34,925 nt of DNA, taken from Salimicrobium halophilum. GTDB taxonomy: Bacteria > Bacillota > Bacilli > Bacillales > Halobacillaceae. The stretch is taken from contig NZ_FNEV01000018.1 in assembly GCF_900100295.1 (NCBI RefSeq), positions 1 through 34,925 on the forward strand. Reading direction: 5' to 3'. The position numbers and the translations under genes are program-made. The notes below the pieces were generated by a model. It saw nothing but the letters and a program-made list of their open reading frames with translations. It searched no databases and was not told where the DNA came from. This document shows positions 7,818 to 16,127 of this stretch, piece after piece. Every line of letters begins with the position of its first letter. Positions within the stretch are counted from its first letter, which is position 1.

Positions 7818-8806
7818 TGCTCTTTCTCCTCTCCGGGTTTGTCGTGCTTATAAACGACGGTGCTGTAAATTTGCGGCGGGGCCTTCGGTACCAGGAGCTG
7901 TTTCACACTGTTCACAGCTGTCATCGCTTCCGACATCCCCGAGGCGAGCAGCATCGTTTTCCCAGGGTAATAAGCAGCGTCCCCACAGGCAAAGACGCGT
8001 GGTTTGCTCGTCTTCATTTCCGTATCTACAACGACACGCCCCTTCTCTACGTCGAGGCCCCAGTCTTTGTAGAAACTCTTCCCTATGTTGACACCTTCGT
8101 AGACAAGCAAGTGATCCACCTCTATCGTTTCCCCGTTCGAAAGGTGGATTTCAGAAAGGGCTCCGTTTTCGCCATCCAAATCTTCGATGTCCGAGTTGCG
8201 GAAGACCTGAACAGAAGAAGCGGCGAGTTGGTCTTCGTCGTGTTCATATACAGCGCGGAACGTTTCATCCCGATTGATCAGATACACCTCAGTCGCCCCT
8301 TCTTTCTCAAGCGTAAGCGCCCAGTCAATCCCGATACGGAAGTTCGAATACACGGCCACGCGTTTATTTTTGAAGTGGTCTCTATTTTCAAGCGTGTAGT
8401 GGATGGAGTATGGCTCGAACGCTTCTCTCTTCTCAAGCGGAAGCGGGACCATATCGTAGGCTCCGAGACCGGAAGCGAGAATGACAGAAGCCACCGTGTA
8501 ATCCCCTTTGTCGGTCTTCACCGTTACGAAATCTTCTGTTTCTTCCACTCCTTCGACGACCACTCCCGTTTCTATGTCCGGCGAAAGCAGATCCGTCTGT
8601 TTCTGCGCTTCATACACAAAGTCCTCCCCGGTGATGCCACTGAATCCCGGGACATCATACAGTTCTTTTTCCGGGTAGAAAACTTTCGCCTTGCCCCCCG
8701 TTTCCTCGTGGTACTCGAGTACGAGCGTATCCAGGTCTCTCATGCGACTATAATAAGCGGCATAGAGACCGCTCGTTCCTCCACCAATCACGATTACATC
8801 TCTCAT
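7814..8806 (-). CDS. Ferredoxin-NADP(+) reductase-like flavoprotein (TrxR fold)
   Basis: The 330-residue protein has an N-terminal FAD Rossmann motif GGGTSG (8-13), the block YPEKELYDVPGF typical of YumC/YcgT-type ferredoxin-NADP reductases, and the C-terminal FAD block VFACGDAAYYPG. The CxxC of thioredoxin reductases is absent, which fits FNR rather than TrxR. The second, NADPH-binding glycine loop (usually GGGDSA) is replaced by SNFRIG at about 154-159, although IDWALTLE follows as expected, so nucleotide use may differ. FNRs pass electrons between NADPH and ferredoxin or flavodoxin. It is the first gene of a two-gene unit with the phosphatase. Confidence 0.82.
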   Translation of the reverse strand: MRDVIVIGGGTSGLYAAYYSRMRDLDTLVLEYHEETGGKAKVFYPEKELYDVPGFSGITGEDFVYEAQKQTDLLSPDIETGVVVEGVEETEDFVTVKTDKGDYTVASVILASGLGAYDMVPLPLEKREAFEPYSIHYTLENRDHFKNKRVAVYSNFRIGIDWALTLEKEGATEVYLINRDETFRAVYEHDEDQLAASSVQVFRNSDIEDLDGENGALSEIHLSNGETIEVDHLLVYEGVNIGKSFYKDWGLDVEKGRVVVDTEMKTSKPRVFACGDAAYYPGKTMLLASGMSEAMTAVNSVKQLLVPKAPPQIYSTVVYKHDKPGEEKEQ

Positions 8807-8876
8807 TCTGTCAACGCCTCCGATACTAATTGATAACTATTTTCAATTCTAAACAAAATCTTAAGATTTTACAATA

Positions 8877-8934
8877 TTGACGGGGTTGTCCTGATATCGT
8901 ATATTGATATCGGATATTGATAATGAAAGGAGTG
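8877..8934 (+). promoter_or_regulatory. padR-chrA promoter with candidate PadR operator and TTG-start ribosome site
   Basis: TTGACG (8877-8882) and TATATT (8900-8905) are 17 bases apart. The -10 box lies between two GATATC words (8893-8898 and 8906-8911) and is followed by a further GATATTGATA. This near-palindromic array overlaps the promoter and is a likely binding site for the PadR regulator encoded next to it. AAAGGAG at 8926-8932 serves the TTG start. Confidence 0.7.
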
Positions 8935-8940
8935 CTACCC

Positions 8941-9249
8941 TTGCTCAGAGATTTCTTTCTCGGCACGATTAAAATCCATATCCTCCATCACGCCAAAGAA
9001 GAGCCCATTTACGGAGCGTTCATGATGGAAGAATTGGAGTCGCATGGATATACCGTTAGCCCTGGCACCCTTTACCCGACGTTGAACGCCTTGCATGAAG
9101 AAGGGCTCCTGGAGAAATACGAACAGACCGTAGGGGGCAAAGTAAGGAAGTACTACACGATTACAGACAAAGGAATCGAAGTATTAGAAGAAGGAAAACG
9201 CCAGATTGTAGAACTGGCGAATGAAGTATTAGAGGGGGAAGATACATGA
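8941..9249 (+). CDS. PadR-family transcriptional regulator
   Basis: This 102-residue protein is a winged helix of the PadR type: YGAFMMEELESHGYTVSPGTLYPTLNALHEEGLLE is the family's recognition segment, followed by the wing (KVRKYYTITDKG) and a C-terminal helix for dimerisation. PadR proteins repress nearby efflux or detoxification genes and are released by a ligand. The start is TTG 8941, because AAAGGAGTG lies 7 bases before it. The ATG at 8923 would read through that ribosome site. It overlaps chrA by 4 bases, so it probably controls chromate efflux and itself. Confidence 0.9.
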   Translation: MLRDFFLGTIKIHILHHAKEEPIYGAFMMEELESHGYTVSPGTLYPTLNALHEEGLLEKYEQTVGGKVRKYYTITDKGIEVLEEGKRQIVELANEVLEGEDT

Positions 9250-10421
9250 GTGAAAGGAAAGGATCACTGCTTGAAATCCTGAAAGCATCAACGAAGCTCG
9301 GACTCACCTCATTCGGAGGACCAGTCGCTCACCTTGCTTATTTCAAAGATGAATACATCGACCGGAGGAAATGGCTCGATGATAAGACATACGCAGATAT
9401 CATAGCCTTGTGCCAGTTCCTTCCCGGTCCTGCCTCCAGTCAGGTCGGGATTTCCATCGGGATGCTGAGAGGCGGACTGCTGGGTGGAATCATCAGCTGG
9501 CTCGGGTTCACGTTGCCGTCTGTTGCCGTGTTGATTCTGTTTGCTCTACTCTATCAAAGTTTTAACCTGGCGGATGCTCCATTCATTTTCAGCCTGAAAG
9601 TGGTAGCGGCAGCGGTCGTTCTGCATGCGTTGATCGGCCTAGGGAAAAAACTGACGCCTGATAAGAACAGAATTACGATAGCGCTGATTGCCGCCTTTAT
9701 CATGCTGCTCTTTCCGTCAGCCTGGATGCAGCTTGCTGTAATCGGGGCTGCCGGGATCGCCGGAAAGTTCCTTTTTGAAAAAATCGCCGACACGAATGCC
9801 GAACCATTCCCGATCACTTTTTCCAAAAAAGCGGGTGCCGTATCCCTCGCAATCCTTGGAAGCTTATTGGTACTGTTGCCGATTCTGGCACGTCAGACCG
9901 ACCACATTCTCATGCAGATTTTCGACACGTTCTTCCGCGTCGGTTCCTTAGTATTCGGTGGAGGACACGTCGTATTGCCGATGCTCGAGAGAGAGGTCGT
10001 ACCTTCCGGATGGCTGAACGCTGATCAGTTCCTCGCAGGGTACGGGATGGCTCAGGCTGTTCCAGGTCCGCTATTCACGTTCTCGAGTTATCTCGGAACG
10101 ATGATCGAAGGATTGAGCGGAGCTCTGGTGGCTACAATCGCCATCTTCCTTCCGTCGTTCCTGTTCCTGATCGCTGCGCTTCCGTTCCTCAGTGAACTGA
10201 GAAGCCGTCCGGGATTCCAGGGAGTGCTTATGGGTGTAAACGCCAGTGTCGTCGGCATCTTACTTGCCGCTTTTTACGACCCTGTCCTTACAAGCGCGAT
10301 CACATCGAACGCCGCTTTCGGTCTTGCCGCCGTATTGTTTGCCCTGCTGCACTTTTTCAAAGTATCAGCCTGGGCCGTCGTGTTAATCGGTGTCGCAGCC
10401 GGATCGATTCTGTTCGCCTGA
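9246..10421 (+). CDS. chrA: Chromate efflux transporter
   Basis: The 391-residue membrane protein is a long-chain ChrA of the CHR family, with two homologous halves of about six membrane segments. The N-terminal half carries FGGPVAHLAYFKDE and LCQFLPGPASSQ. The C-terminal half repeats the pattern as FGGGHVVLPMLEREVV and MAQAVPGPLFTFSSYLG. These signatures are shared by chromate exporters, which use the proton gradient to expel chromate taken up through sulfate carriers. The start ATG lies inside the end of padR (ATGA overlap). Chromate as substrate comes from family knowledge. A terminator follows at 10429. Confidence 0.93.
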   Translation: MSERKGSLLEILKASTKLGLTSFGGPVAHLAYFKDEYIDRRKWLDDKTYADIIALCQFLPGPASSQVGISIGMLRGGLLGGIISWLGFTLPSVAVLILFALLYQSFNLADAPFIFSLKVVAAAVVLHALIGLGKKLTPDKNRITIALIAAFIMLLFPSAWMQLAVIGAAGIAGKFLFEKIADTNAEPFPITFSKKAGAVSLAILGSLLVLLPILARQTDHILMQIFDTFFRVGSLVFGGGHVVLPMLEREVVPSGWLNADQFLAGYGMAQAVPGPLFTFSSYLGTMIEGLSGALVATIAIFLPSFLFLIAALPFLSELRSRPGFQGVLMGVNASVVGILLAAFYDPVLTSAITSNAAFGLAAVLFALLHFFKVSAWAVVLIGVAAGSILFA

Positions 10422-10428
10422 ATAAGGA

Positions 10429-10469
10429 AGACCCGTACTCATGTAGATGCACGAGTACGGGTCTCTTTT
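10429..10469 (+). terminator. Terminator of padR-chrA
   Basis: A perfect 12-bp stem (10429-10440 with 10453-10464) is followed by CTTTTC. It lies between two convergent genes. Confidence 0.85.
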
Positions 10470-12415
10470 CATTCTTCCAATCCATATATATCCATCGGGT
10501 AGCTCTGCGACTGCTTGAAGTAGATTCCTACCATCCGTTCCGCCGGAGCCGGAAACAGGGAGGAGCTGAGGATTTCACGTATCTCATCCGGATCTGATAT
10601 CGTCTCCACCCCTTCTCCGTCGTCTGCCCTGGTTCTGAATTCTTCGTAGTAATCCCCCTCCGGAACCTGATCGAACGTAACAATCTTCAACTCTTCCACA
10701 TCCTCTATATCGGTGAAGACCTGATCATAGAATCCTTCTTCCTTCATCCATGCCGCGGTATTTTCATCATACAACGAGACCTGGAATCGTTCGGTGTCCG
10801 CTTGCGCGGAAAGTCCCGTCCCTTTCATGTGAAGGATCACATCACTCCCGAGAAGTCTCGGGGACGTCATCTGACTATAGGAACGGCTATAGATGTCTTC
10901 TCTCATATGTTCATAAAACGCTTCTATTTCAGCAGCGTCTGATATTTCGTATGAAGTTCCCTCTCCTCCATGGAACTCGACACTCTTTACGTCTTCAGGG
11001 CCGGTGCGGAATATCGGGGAACTCATTTCCTTGTACTCCCTCGACTCATACACTTCTTGCAGATAGTCCTCCCTGTTGAATCCAGGCGGAAGAACATAAG
11101 ATCTGGCCACTCTCTCTCCGTCTTCGAGTTCATATTCGAGAAACAGGGACCGTCCTTCCTTATTTCCGGACGTATGCTCGACCAGATATTTATGCACATT
11201 CATCACTCGGAGAATATTTTCCGTTTCGGTCATGTTTTCCCCCATCGTCGCTGAGGAAGTGCTCCGGTAGTTGTGATCTCCGATATATACGCTCTCTATG
11301 TCCTCCAGTTCAGGAAGACGCTCTTCATACCCGAAGAGATCGAGCTGCACAACGAACACGACGATGGCACTTATACCGGCGAACACGACGTAATTCCTTA
11401 TAGTCCGGAGAGAAAAGATACGCCACGTCTTCTCAAGCAGCATCTCTGTAACCAGGAAGCCGAACAGGGAACCGACGACATAACCGAAAATCAGCCATTC
11501 CCACGTGTCCCATGGACCGCTTGCGAAGAAGATTCCTCCGACCAGCATGAAGCAGAAAATGATAAGGTACTGAAACACCGGTGCCGCTTTCGGAAAAGAA
11601 ACAGCCTGCCCCGCCATTTCGAGAGGCCGGATTCTGTATAAGGAATAAGCACCTAGCAAAAACAGCAAAGTCGCTATTCCGTAAAACATCAGTACCATCC
11701 CCGGCACCGAGCCGAGATTTGCGGAGAACATCTGGATCACCGGCGAATACTCCTGACTGAATGCACTCATGTAATACGAGGGAGTGAACCCTTCGAAGTA
11801 AAAGACGAGATTGGAGGTCACGAGCGTCATCAGTGCTTCCGGAAGTACCAGGAAAATGAACGCTACGATTCCCTGGAGGAGGGACATCCCTGTCAGCATC
11901 CCGACGAACACGGAAACGGAATAAATCAGGAGACTGAAGAGGAGAAGTACACCCGTCCATTCTCCGATATCATTCCATTCATATAGAATAGTCGCATCTC
12001 CGGTCGTAAGCAGCAGTCCCAGAAGAAGAGCGTTCAGCAGCAGGGGCACGGCGAGAAGGAGGACTCCTGTGCCTATATGTATAAGAAACAGCTGGACCCG
12101 CTTCATGGGAAGGCTGTGAAGAAAATCACTGTAGCCTTTATTCTGCAGATAACGGAACAGGAAAATGCCCATCAGCAAAGGAGCGAGCAGCACGAACGGG
12201 TATTGCAGCCCGTACCCATAATCGAAGAGCGGGTTCATCCCTTCCGGCAAACTTTCAGGATAGACCGGATACCCGATACCATCCTCCCCTGTACGACGAA
12301 GCACCTGAAAAGGCAAGATGAAGAACAGGGCGATGAAATAAGCGATGCTCACCCAACCCGTCTGACGCAGAACCTGTTTCAGAAGTTCCGCTTTAAATAA
12401 TGTCTTCTTCCGCAT
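10469..12415 (-). CDS. ABC transporter permease with large extracytoplasmic C-terminal domain
   Basis: The 648-residue protein starts with an ABC-2-type permease region of about ten hydrophobic segments (residues ~20-365), including the typical QNKGYSDFLHSLPMKR loop. The last ~280 residues are hydrophilic and acidic (from about FGYEERLPELEDIESVY), probably outside the membrane. The layout resembles the large permeases that accompany YtrA/YtrB in bacilli; the tail may belong to a DUF6449-type domain, a name I give from memory only. It is the third gene of a GntR-ATPase-permease operon and overlaps the ATPase end by 23 bases. Such systems respond to cell-wall stress in relatives; the cargo is unknown. 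Confidence 0.8.
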   Translation of the reverse strand: MRKKTLFKAELLKQVLRQTGWVSIAYFIALFFILPFQVLRRTGEDGIGYPVYPESLPEGMNPLFDYGYGLQYPFVLLAPLLMGIFLFRYLQNKGYSDFLHSLPMKRVQLFLIHIGTGVLLLAVPLLLNALLLGLLLTTGDATILYEWNDIGEWTGVLLLFSLLIYSVSVFVGMLTGMSLLQGIVAFIFLVLPEALMTLVTSNLVFYFEGFTPSYYMSAFSQEYSPVIQMFSANLGSVPGMVLMFYGIATLLFLLGAYSLYRIRPLEMAGQAVSFPKAAPVFQYLIIFCFMLVGGIFFASGPWDTWEWLIFGYVVGSLFGFLVTEMLLEKTWRIFSLRTIRNYVVFAGISAIVVFVVQLDLFGYEERLPELEDIESVYIGDHNYRSTSSATMGENMTETENILRVMNVHKYLVEHTSGNKEGRSLFLEYELEDGERVARSYVLPPGFNREDYLQEVYESREYKEMSSPIFRTGPEDVKSVEFHGGEGTSYEISDAAEIEAFYEHMREDIYSRSYSQMTSPRLLGSDVILHMKGTGLSAQADTERFQVSLYDENTAAWMKEEGFYDQVFTDIEDVEELKIVTFDQVPEGDYYEEFRTRADDGEGVETISDPDEIREILSSSLFPAPAERMVGIYFKQSQSYPMDIYGLEE

Positions 12416-13289
12416 ATCCGACCCTCCTCATCTCATAGATAAATATTTCCTCCAATGTCAGCGTGAGCTGATCGAAGACGACCGGTTCCTGGGAAAGGAA
12501 ATGGTCTTCGATTTCTTCTTTGTTTCCTCGCAGGATATAAATATATACACTCCCCCGTTTCTCCTTATGTACAAGAGATAGGGAATCCGTCACCGGTTCC
12601 TTTCCTTTCCGGAAAGCTACCTGCACTTTATGGAATTCTTCTTTCAGATCATCGATGTCCCTTTCAAGCAGGATCGTCCCTTTATGGAGAATACCGATAT
12701 AGTCGCAGATGTCCTCCACTTCTTTCAAATTATGCGAAGAAATGATGACTGTCATCTCCCGTTCCGCCACATCCTGAAGCATCATCGATTTTATCGTTTT
12801 CCTGACGACAGCATCCAGTCCGTCGAACGGCTCGTCAAGGATCATCACGTCCGGTTTGGAGGACAATGCAAGCCAGAAAGCCACCTGCCGCTTCATCCCT
12901 TTGGATAATTTATTGATTTTTTTATTTTCATCAAGCCCAAGCATCTGTTTCAAAGAGGTATATCGCTCTTCATCCCAGGAAGCGTAGGTCTCTTTATAAA
13001 AAGCGGCCATCTGCTTCGGTGTGTATTGTGAGAAGAAATAGAGATCGTCCTGAAGAAAAATCACTCTTTCTTTCACTGCATTGTTTTCAAACACGGGCTG
13101 GCCGTCGATATGTACAGATCCACGATTCGCCTTCAGAATCCCCGCCAGCATCCGCAGCAATGTCGTCTTTCCGGCTCCGTTTGATCCGAGCAAACCATAC
13201 ACAGACCCTTTTCTTACGGATAGACTGACATCTTCGATCACAGTTTCCGCCTGGAATTTCTTCCTGATATTCGCTGCTTCAATCATCAT
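12393..13289 (-). CDS. ABC transporter ATP-binding protein (YtrB-like)
   Basis: The 298-residue ATPase has Walker A GSNGAGKT (35-42), a Q-loop LQDD, the signature LSKGMKRQ in place of LSGGQ, and Walker B VMILDEPFDGLD with the H-loop SSHNLKEVE. It powers the permease encoded next. The C-terminal ~80 residues are a variable tail seen in this ATPase type. The start could be either of two adjacent ATGs (13289 or 13286), both behind GGGGAGGG. It overlaps the GntR gene by 11 bases, so the operon is tightly coupled. Confidence 0.92.
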   Translation of the reverse strand: MMIEAANIRKKFQAETVIEDVSLSVRKGSVYGLLGSNGAGKTTLLRMLAGILKANRGSVHIDGQPVFENNAVKERVIFLQDDLYFFSQYTPKQMAAFYKETYASWDEERYTSLKQMLGLDENKKINKLSKGMKRQVAFWLALSSKPDVMILDEPFDGLDAVVRKTIKSMMLQDVAEREMTVIISSHNLKEVEDICDYIGILHKGTILLERDIDDLKEEFHKVQVAFRKGKEPVTDSLSLVHKEKRGSVYIYILRGNKEEIEDHFLSQEPVVFDQLTLTLEEIFIYEMRRVGYAEEDII

Positions 13290-13656
13290 TCGACCCTCCC
13301 CGCGCCTCGCGGATGATTTCTTCGAGTTCCGCTTCTGTCATCCCCAAATAAAAAGCTTCTCTCAGCATAGGGATCGTCTTTTCTTTGAGTTCCTTCACTT
13401 TCATTGTGCTGCTTTCGTCTGCTCTTTGCTGGACGAAACTTCCCCGCCCTTTTACGGAATAAATATATCCCTGTGCCTCGAGTTCCCGATACGCTTTCTG
13501 AATCGTATTAGGGTTCACCGTAAGCTCACCGGCGAGGTCACGAACCGATGGGAGTTTTTCATCCACTTCCATCACTCCTTCGATAATCAGACGTTTGAAC
13601 TGGTACACGAGCTGTTCGTAGATCGGCCTGCCGCTTCTCATATCCAATTCGAGCAT
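13279..13656 (-). CDS. GntR-family transcriptional regulator (YtrA subfamily)
   Basis: This 125-residue protein has the GntR winged helix (RPIYEQLVYQFKRLI, KLPSVRDLAGELTVNPNTIQKAYRELE, GRGSFVQ) and only a short C-terminal helical tail for dimerisation, the hallmark of the YtrA subfamily. I start at ATG 13656, behind GGGAG; an upstream ATG at 13680 adds eight Gly/Arg-rich residues over the ribosome site. YtrA-type repressors control the ABC genes downstream of them. A strong palindrome lies on its promoter. Confidence 0.92.
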   Translation of the reverse strand: MLELDMRSGRPIYEQLVYQFKRLIIEGVMEVDEKLPSVRDLAGELTVNPNTIQKAYRELEAQGYIYSVKGRGSFVQQRADESSTMKVKELKEKTIPMLREAFYLGMTEAELEEIIREARGGSNDD

Positions 13657-13678
13657 GCTTCTCCCACCACCATTCCTC

Positions 13679-13729
13679 AACTGTATTAACTGTATTATTA
13701 ATAGTAATACAGTTGAATTCCTATTTCAA
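13679..13729 (-). promoter_or_regulatory. Promoter and GntR/YtrA-type operator of the ABC operon
   Basis: On the minus strand TTGAAA (13724-13729) and TACTAT (13701-13706) are 17 bases apart. The palindrome AACTGTATTA-N7-TAATACAGTT (13688-13714) covers the -10 box and most of the spacer, and a third AACTGTATTA half (13679-13688) follows. Binding there would block RNA polymerase, consistent with autorepression. Confidence 0.8.
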
Positions 13730-13761
13730 GAACTTTTTGGAAGAATACTGGAGCTGCCCAT

Positions 13762-13793
13762 AAAAAAACAGCCAGGCTTTAAGCCCGGCTGTC
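13762..13793 (-). terminator. Terminator of the LOV-STAS gene, overlapping its stop codon
   Basis: On the minus strand an 11-bp stem with one mismatch (13783-13793 with 13769-13779) is followed by seven T. The stop codon TAA (13779-13781) is in the hairpin, so the last codons of the gene form part of the stem. Confidence 0.88.
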
Positions 13794-14588
13794 TTCTCCG
13801 ATCATCTGAAGCGCCTGTTTGACGGAAACATAACTTCTCAACGAAAGTTCACTGAAATTCGCATATGGACTGCTTCCCATTGCAAATTTCGGCGTGACTC
13901 CACTTAAGATGAGCGTCGTTCCCATCAGATCCAGTAACTGATTCAGTTGATAAATGCTTATGTGTATATCTTCGTTGAACACTTGAACTGCCGACAAATC
14001 GAGAATCAGATAGTCTTCTTTCTGTTCCTGCACGTGAAAACTCACGGCATCCAGCATCTGCTGAAGACGTTCCTCGTCCACATTACCGATCAGCGGTAAT
14101 ACGGAAACATTATCCTTCACCGGAACAATCGGCGTGGACAGGCGTTTCACTTCGGAAGAATAATGACCGACAAGTCTCTCTGCTTCTTTACGCTTCGTCA
14201 CATCCTGCTGCACCCCGACGAAAAAGTCCTGGTTCAGTTTATCGATGTAGACGGTATAGATCTGAAGCTCATTCCAGAACTCGGATCCGTCTTTACGGTA
14301 GTTAAGCAGCTCTACTTTGACCGTTTCCTTTGTATGTATGGCCTCCCGTATCTGATCGACACCTTTTTGTTCCGTGTGTTCTCCCTGCAGAAAACGACAG
14401 TTCTTCCCGAGGACCTCCTGCGCTTCATATCCCGTCAATTCTTCGAAACCTTTGTTCACGTAAATAAGCGGCATATCTTCCTGTTCCGGGTCAGCAATGA
14501 CAACACCGGCTCCGACCCGGTCGATTGCTGCACGAATGAAGTCATTCTGCTGCAGCACTGCCAATTCATCCAGTGAATGATACTCCAT
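13779..14588 (-). CDS. Blue-light photoreceptor, LOV-STAS (YtvA-like)
   Basis: The 269-residue protein has an N-terminal LOV domain (about 15-130) with the flavin-binding signature GKNCRFLQG; Cys64 would form the photo-adduct with FMN. A linker helix (DVTKRKEAERLVGHYSSEVKRL) leads to a C-terminal STAS domain (about 160-265). In B. subtilis YtvA (261 residues) this architecture joins stressosomes and activates sigma-B in blue light. The start ATG 14588 follows GAGGAGGAG. It is monocistronic, with its own terminator. The STAS domain shows no obvious phosphorylatable Ser/Thr motif to me, as in YtvA. Confidence 0.93.
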   Translation of the reverse strand: MEYHSLDELAVLQQNDFIRAAIDRVGAGVVIADPEQEDMPLIYVNKGFEELTGYEAQEVLGKNCRFLQGEHTEQKGVDQIREAIHTKETVKVELLNYRKDGSEFWNELQIYTVYIDKLNQDFFVGVQQDVTKRKEAERLVGHYSSEVKRLSTPIVPVKDNVSVLPLIGNVDEERLQQMLDAVSFHVQEQKEDYLILDLSAVQVFNEDIHISIYQLNQLLDLMGTTLILSGVTPKFAMGSSPYANFSELSLRSYVSVKQALQMIGEDSRA

Positions 14589-14625
14589 CTTTTCTCCTCC
14601 TCTCCCGTATTTCTATACTTTCATT

Positions 14626-15222
14626 TTATTTCGGAAGTGTATCTGTTGGCAATGAAAAGAAATCACGCACAAACGTGTAATCGCCAGCCATACGCCCGAT
14701 AGCCTCAAGCTTCCGGGGATCCACTTTATCTGACTCCATATAAACGTCATCCCTCAAGTGATAAGCGATCACTTCCCCGAGGATCAGGTTCGACGTCCCT
14801 ATTTCTATCACCTGAGTGAGCTTGCATTCAAAGCTTACCGGAGAAGCCATTACCCTTGGAGGTTTCACATAGGCGCTTTCTGCTTCTGTCACCTCTGCAA
14901 CTGCAAACTCATCTTCTCCCGGTTCATAATAGCTACTCGTTTCGTGCATGGCATTCGCCAGCGATTCCGAAACGATATTGATCACGAATTCTTCTGATTG
15001 CTTTATATTGAAAGCTGTATCTTTCTGCCGTTCCTGTTCTCCGACAGAGATCGCGAGAGTCAAAGGATTCATAGATGCCACCGTAAAAAAGCTGAAAGGA
15101 GCCAGATTCTTTCTACCCTCTCTGTCCATCGTCGAGACCCAGGCTATAGGCCTTGGAACAATTGCGCCTTTGACCAACTTCCCCATATCATGATTCTTGA
15201 ATTCACTTTTATGCAAAAGCAA
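14626..15222 (-). CDS. Flavin reductase family protein (FMN-binding split barrel)
   Basis: This 198-residue protein matches the DIM6/NTAB (flavin reductase-like) family: GAIVPRPIAWVSTMDREG, NLAPFSFFTVASMNPLTLAISV, KDTAFNIKQSEEFVIN and EVIAYHLRDDVY are its FMN-binding and core blocks. Members reduce or carry flavin for oxygenases or act as isolated FMN oxidoreductases. It is flanked on the same strand by an SDR gene and the LOV gene but is separated from both by 37-70 bases. The substrate is unknown. Confidence 0.88.
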   Translation of the reverse strand: MLLHKSEFKNHDMGKLVKGAIVPRPIAWVSTMDREGRKNLAPFSFFTVASMNPLTLAISVGEQERQKDTAFNIKQSEEFVINIVSESLANAMHETSSYYEPGEDEFAVAEVTEAESAYVKPPRVMASPVSFECKLTQVIEIGTSNLILGEVIAYHLRDDVYMESDKVDPRKLEAIGRMAGDYTFVRDFFSLPTDTLPK

Positions 15223-15290
15223 GATTCCTCACCTTCCTCTGTCTCTTCAGCATACACGATTTTTTTATTTTCTTCTATCGGGAACCCTCG

Positions 15291-16037
15291 TCACCGGAAA
15301 GAAGCATACCCGTCATCGGCCATGACTACGCTCCCGTTTACGGCTTGGGCATCCGGTGATGTGAGCAGATAAGCGACTCCTGCGATTTCTTCCGGTTGAA
15401 TCAGTTCGTTCCGCAAGTGCTTGCGTTTCAACGATTCCAACGCACCCATATCTTTATACCCCTGGATGATCGGTGTATCGACGCCACCCGGAGCGATTCC
15501 GACGACCCGTATTCCGTGTTCCCCGAGTTCAAGAGCCGCCGTCTGCGTCATCATACGTACCGCTCCTTTAGAGGCCTGATAAGCGAACGTGCCTCTGCTC
15601 GCCATATATCCGAAAACAGAAGCTGTGTTGATGATCACCCCTTGCACATTCAATGCCACCATCTTTCTCGCAGCAGCGAAAATTCCATAGGCCACCCCGT
15701 GCTGATTGACCTCGATCGTTTTTTGATACATATCGAGGTCCGGGTCCAGAATCGAGCCCATATCTCCTATCCCGGCGTTGTTGAACATGACGTCGATCGT
15801 CCCATATGTATCCACCGTTTTCTCTATGAGGTGCTGCACCTGATCATACGAAGACACATCCGTCTTCACGAAAAGAACCTCTCGTCCTTTCTCTTTCAAC
15901 TGTGCTTCCACTTCCTTCCCCCGGGTTTCACTTACATCGGCCAGAACGACCTGAAACCCTTCCTCGGTGAACTTATCCGCCGTCGCCTTCCCTATTCCAC
16001 TTCCTGCTCCCGTTACAACTGCCACTTTCTTTTTCAT
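15291..16037 (-). CDS. Short-chain dehydrogenase/reductase
   Basis: The 248-residue enzyme is a classical SDR: NAD(P)-binding TGAGSGIG (9-16), NNAG (86-89), and the catalytic Ser140, Tyr153 and Lys157 (NTAS, YQASK). Asp34 after the second strand (VVLADVSE) suggests a preference for NAD(H) over NADP(H); this is inference. Substrate unknown, typically a hydroxy- or keto-compound. It has its own candidate promoter with a TetR-type palindrome. Confidence 0.93.
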   Translation of the reverse strand: MKKKVAVVTGAGSGIGKATADKFTEEGFQVVLADVSETRGKEVEAQLKEKGREVLFVKTDVSSYDQVQHLIEKTVDTYGTIDVMFNNAGIGDMGSILDPDLDMYQKTIEVNQHGVAYGIFAAARKMVALNVQGVIINTASVFGYMASRGTFAYQASKGAVRMMTQTAALELGEHGIRVVGIAPGGVDTPIIQGYKDMGALESLKRKHLRNELIQPEEIAGVAYLLTSPDAQAVNGSVVMADDGYASFR

Positions 16038-16058
16038 GGAATCCCTCCACTTTTATTA

Positions 16059-16087
16059 TGAATGATTGTTCAGTCACTCTATTATAT
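16059..16087 (-). promoter_or_regulatory. Candidate TetR-type operator and -10 box upstream of the SDR gene
   Basis: On the minus strand TATAAT (16082-16087) is followed by TGACTGA-ACAA-TCATTCA (16059-16076), a near-palindrome with 7-bp arms and one mismatch. This looks like operators of TetR-family regulators such as B. subtilis FadR. No such regulator is encoded nearby, so it would act from elsewhere. Confidence 0.5.
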
Positions 16088-16117
16088 CAAAAAAACCGCC
16101 GGCTCTCACCAGCGGTT
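16087..16117 (-). terminator. Terminator of the aldo-keto reductase gene
   Basis: On the minus strand AACCGCTGG (16109-16117) pairs with CCGGCGGTT (16094-16102, one G·T or mismatch), followed by seven T. The T-run lies next to the SDR promoter. Confidence 0.85.
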
Positions 16118-16127
16118 CTTCCCTTAT

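Noticed and set aside
7814-8806. Thioredoxin reductase or bacillithiol disulfide reductase (YpdA)
   Set aside because: No CxxC redox pair, and the YPEKELYDVPGF block points to the ferredoxin-NADP reductase group.
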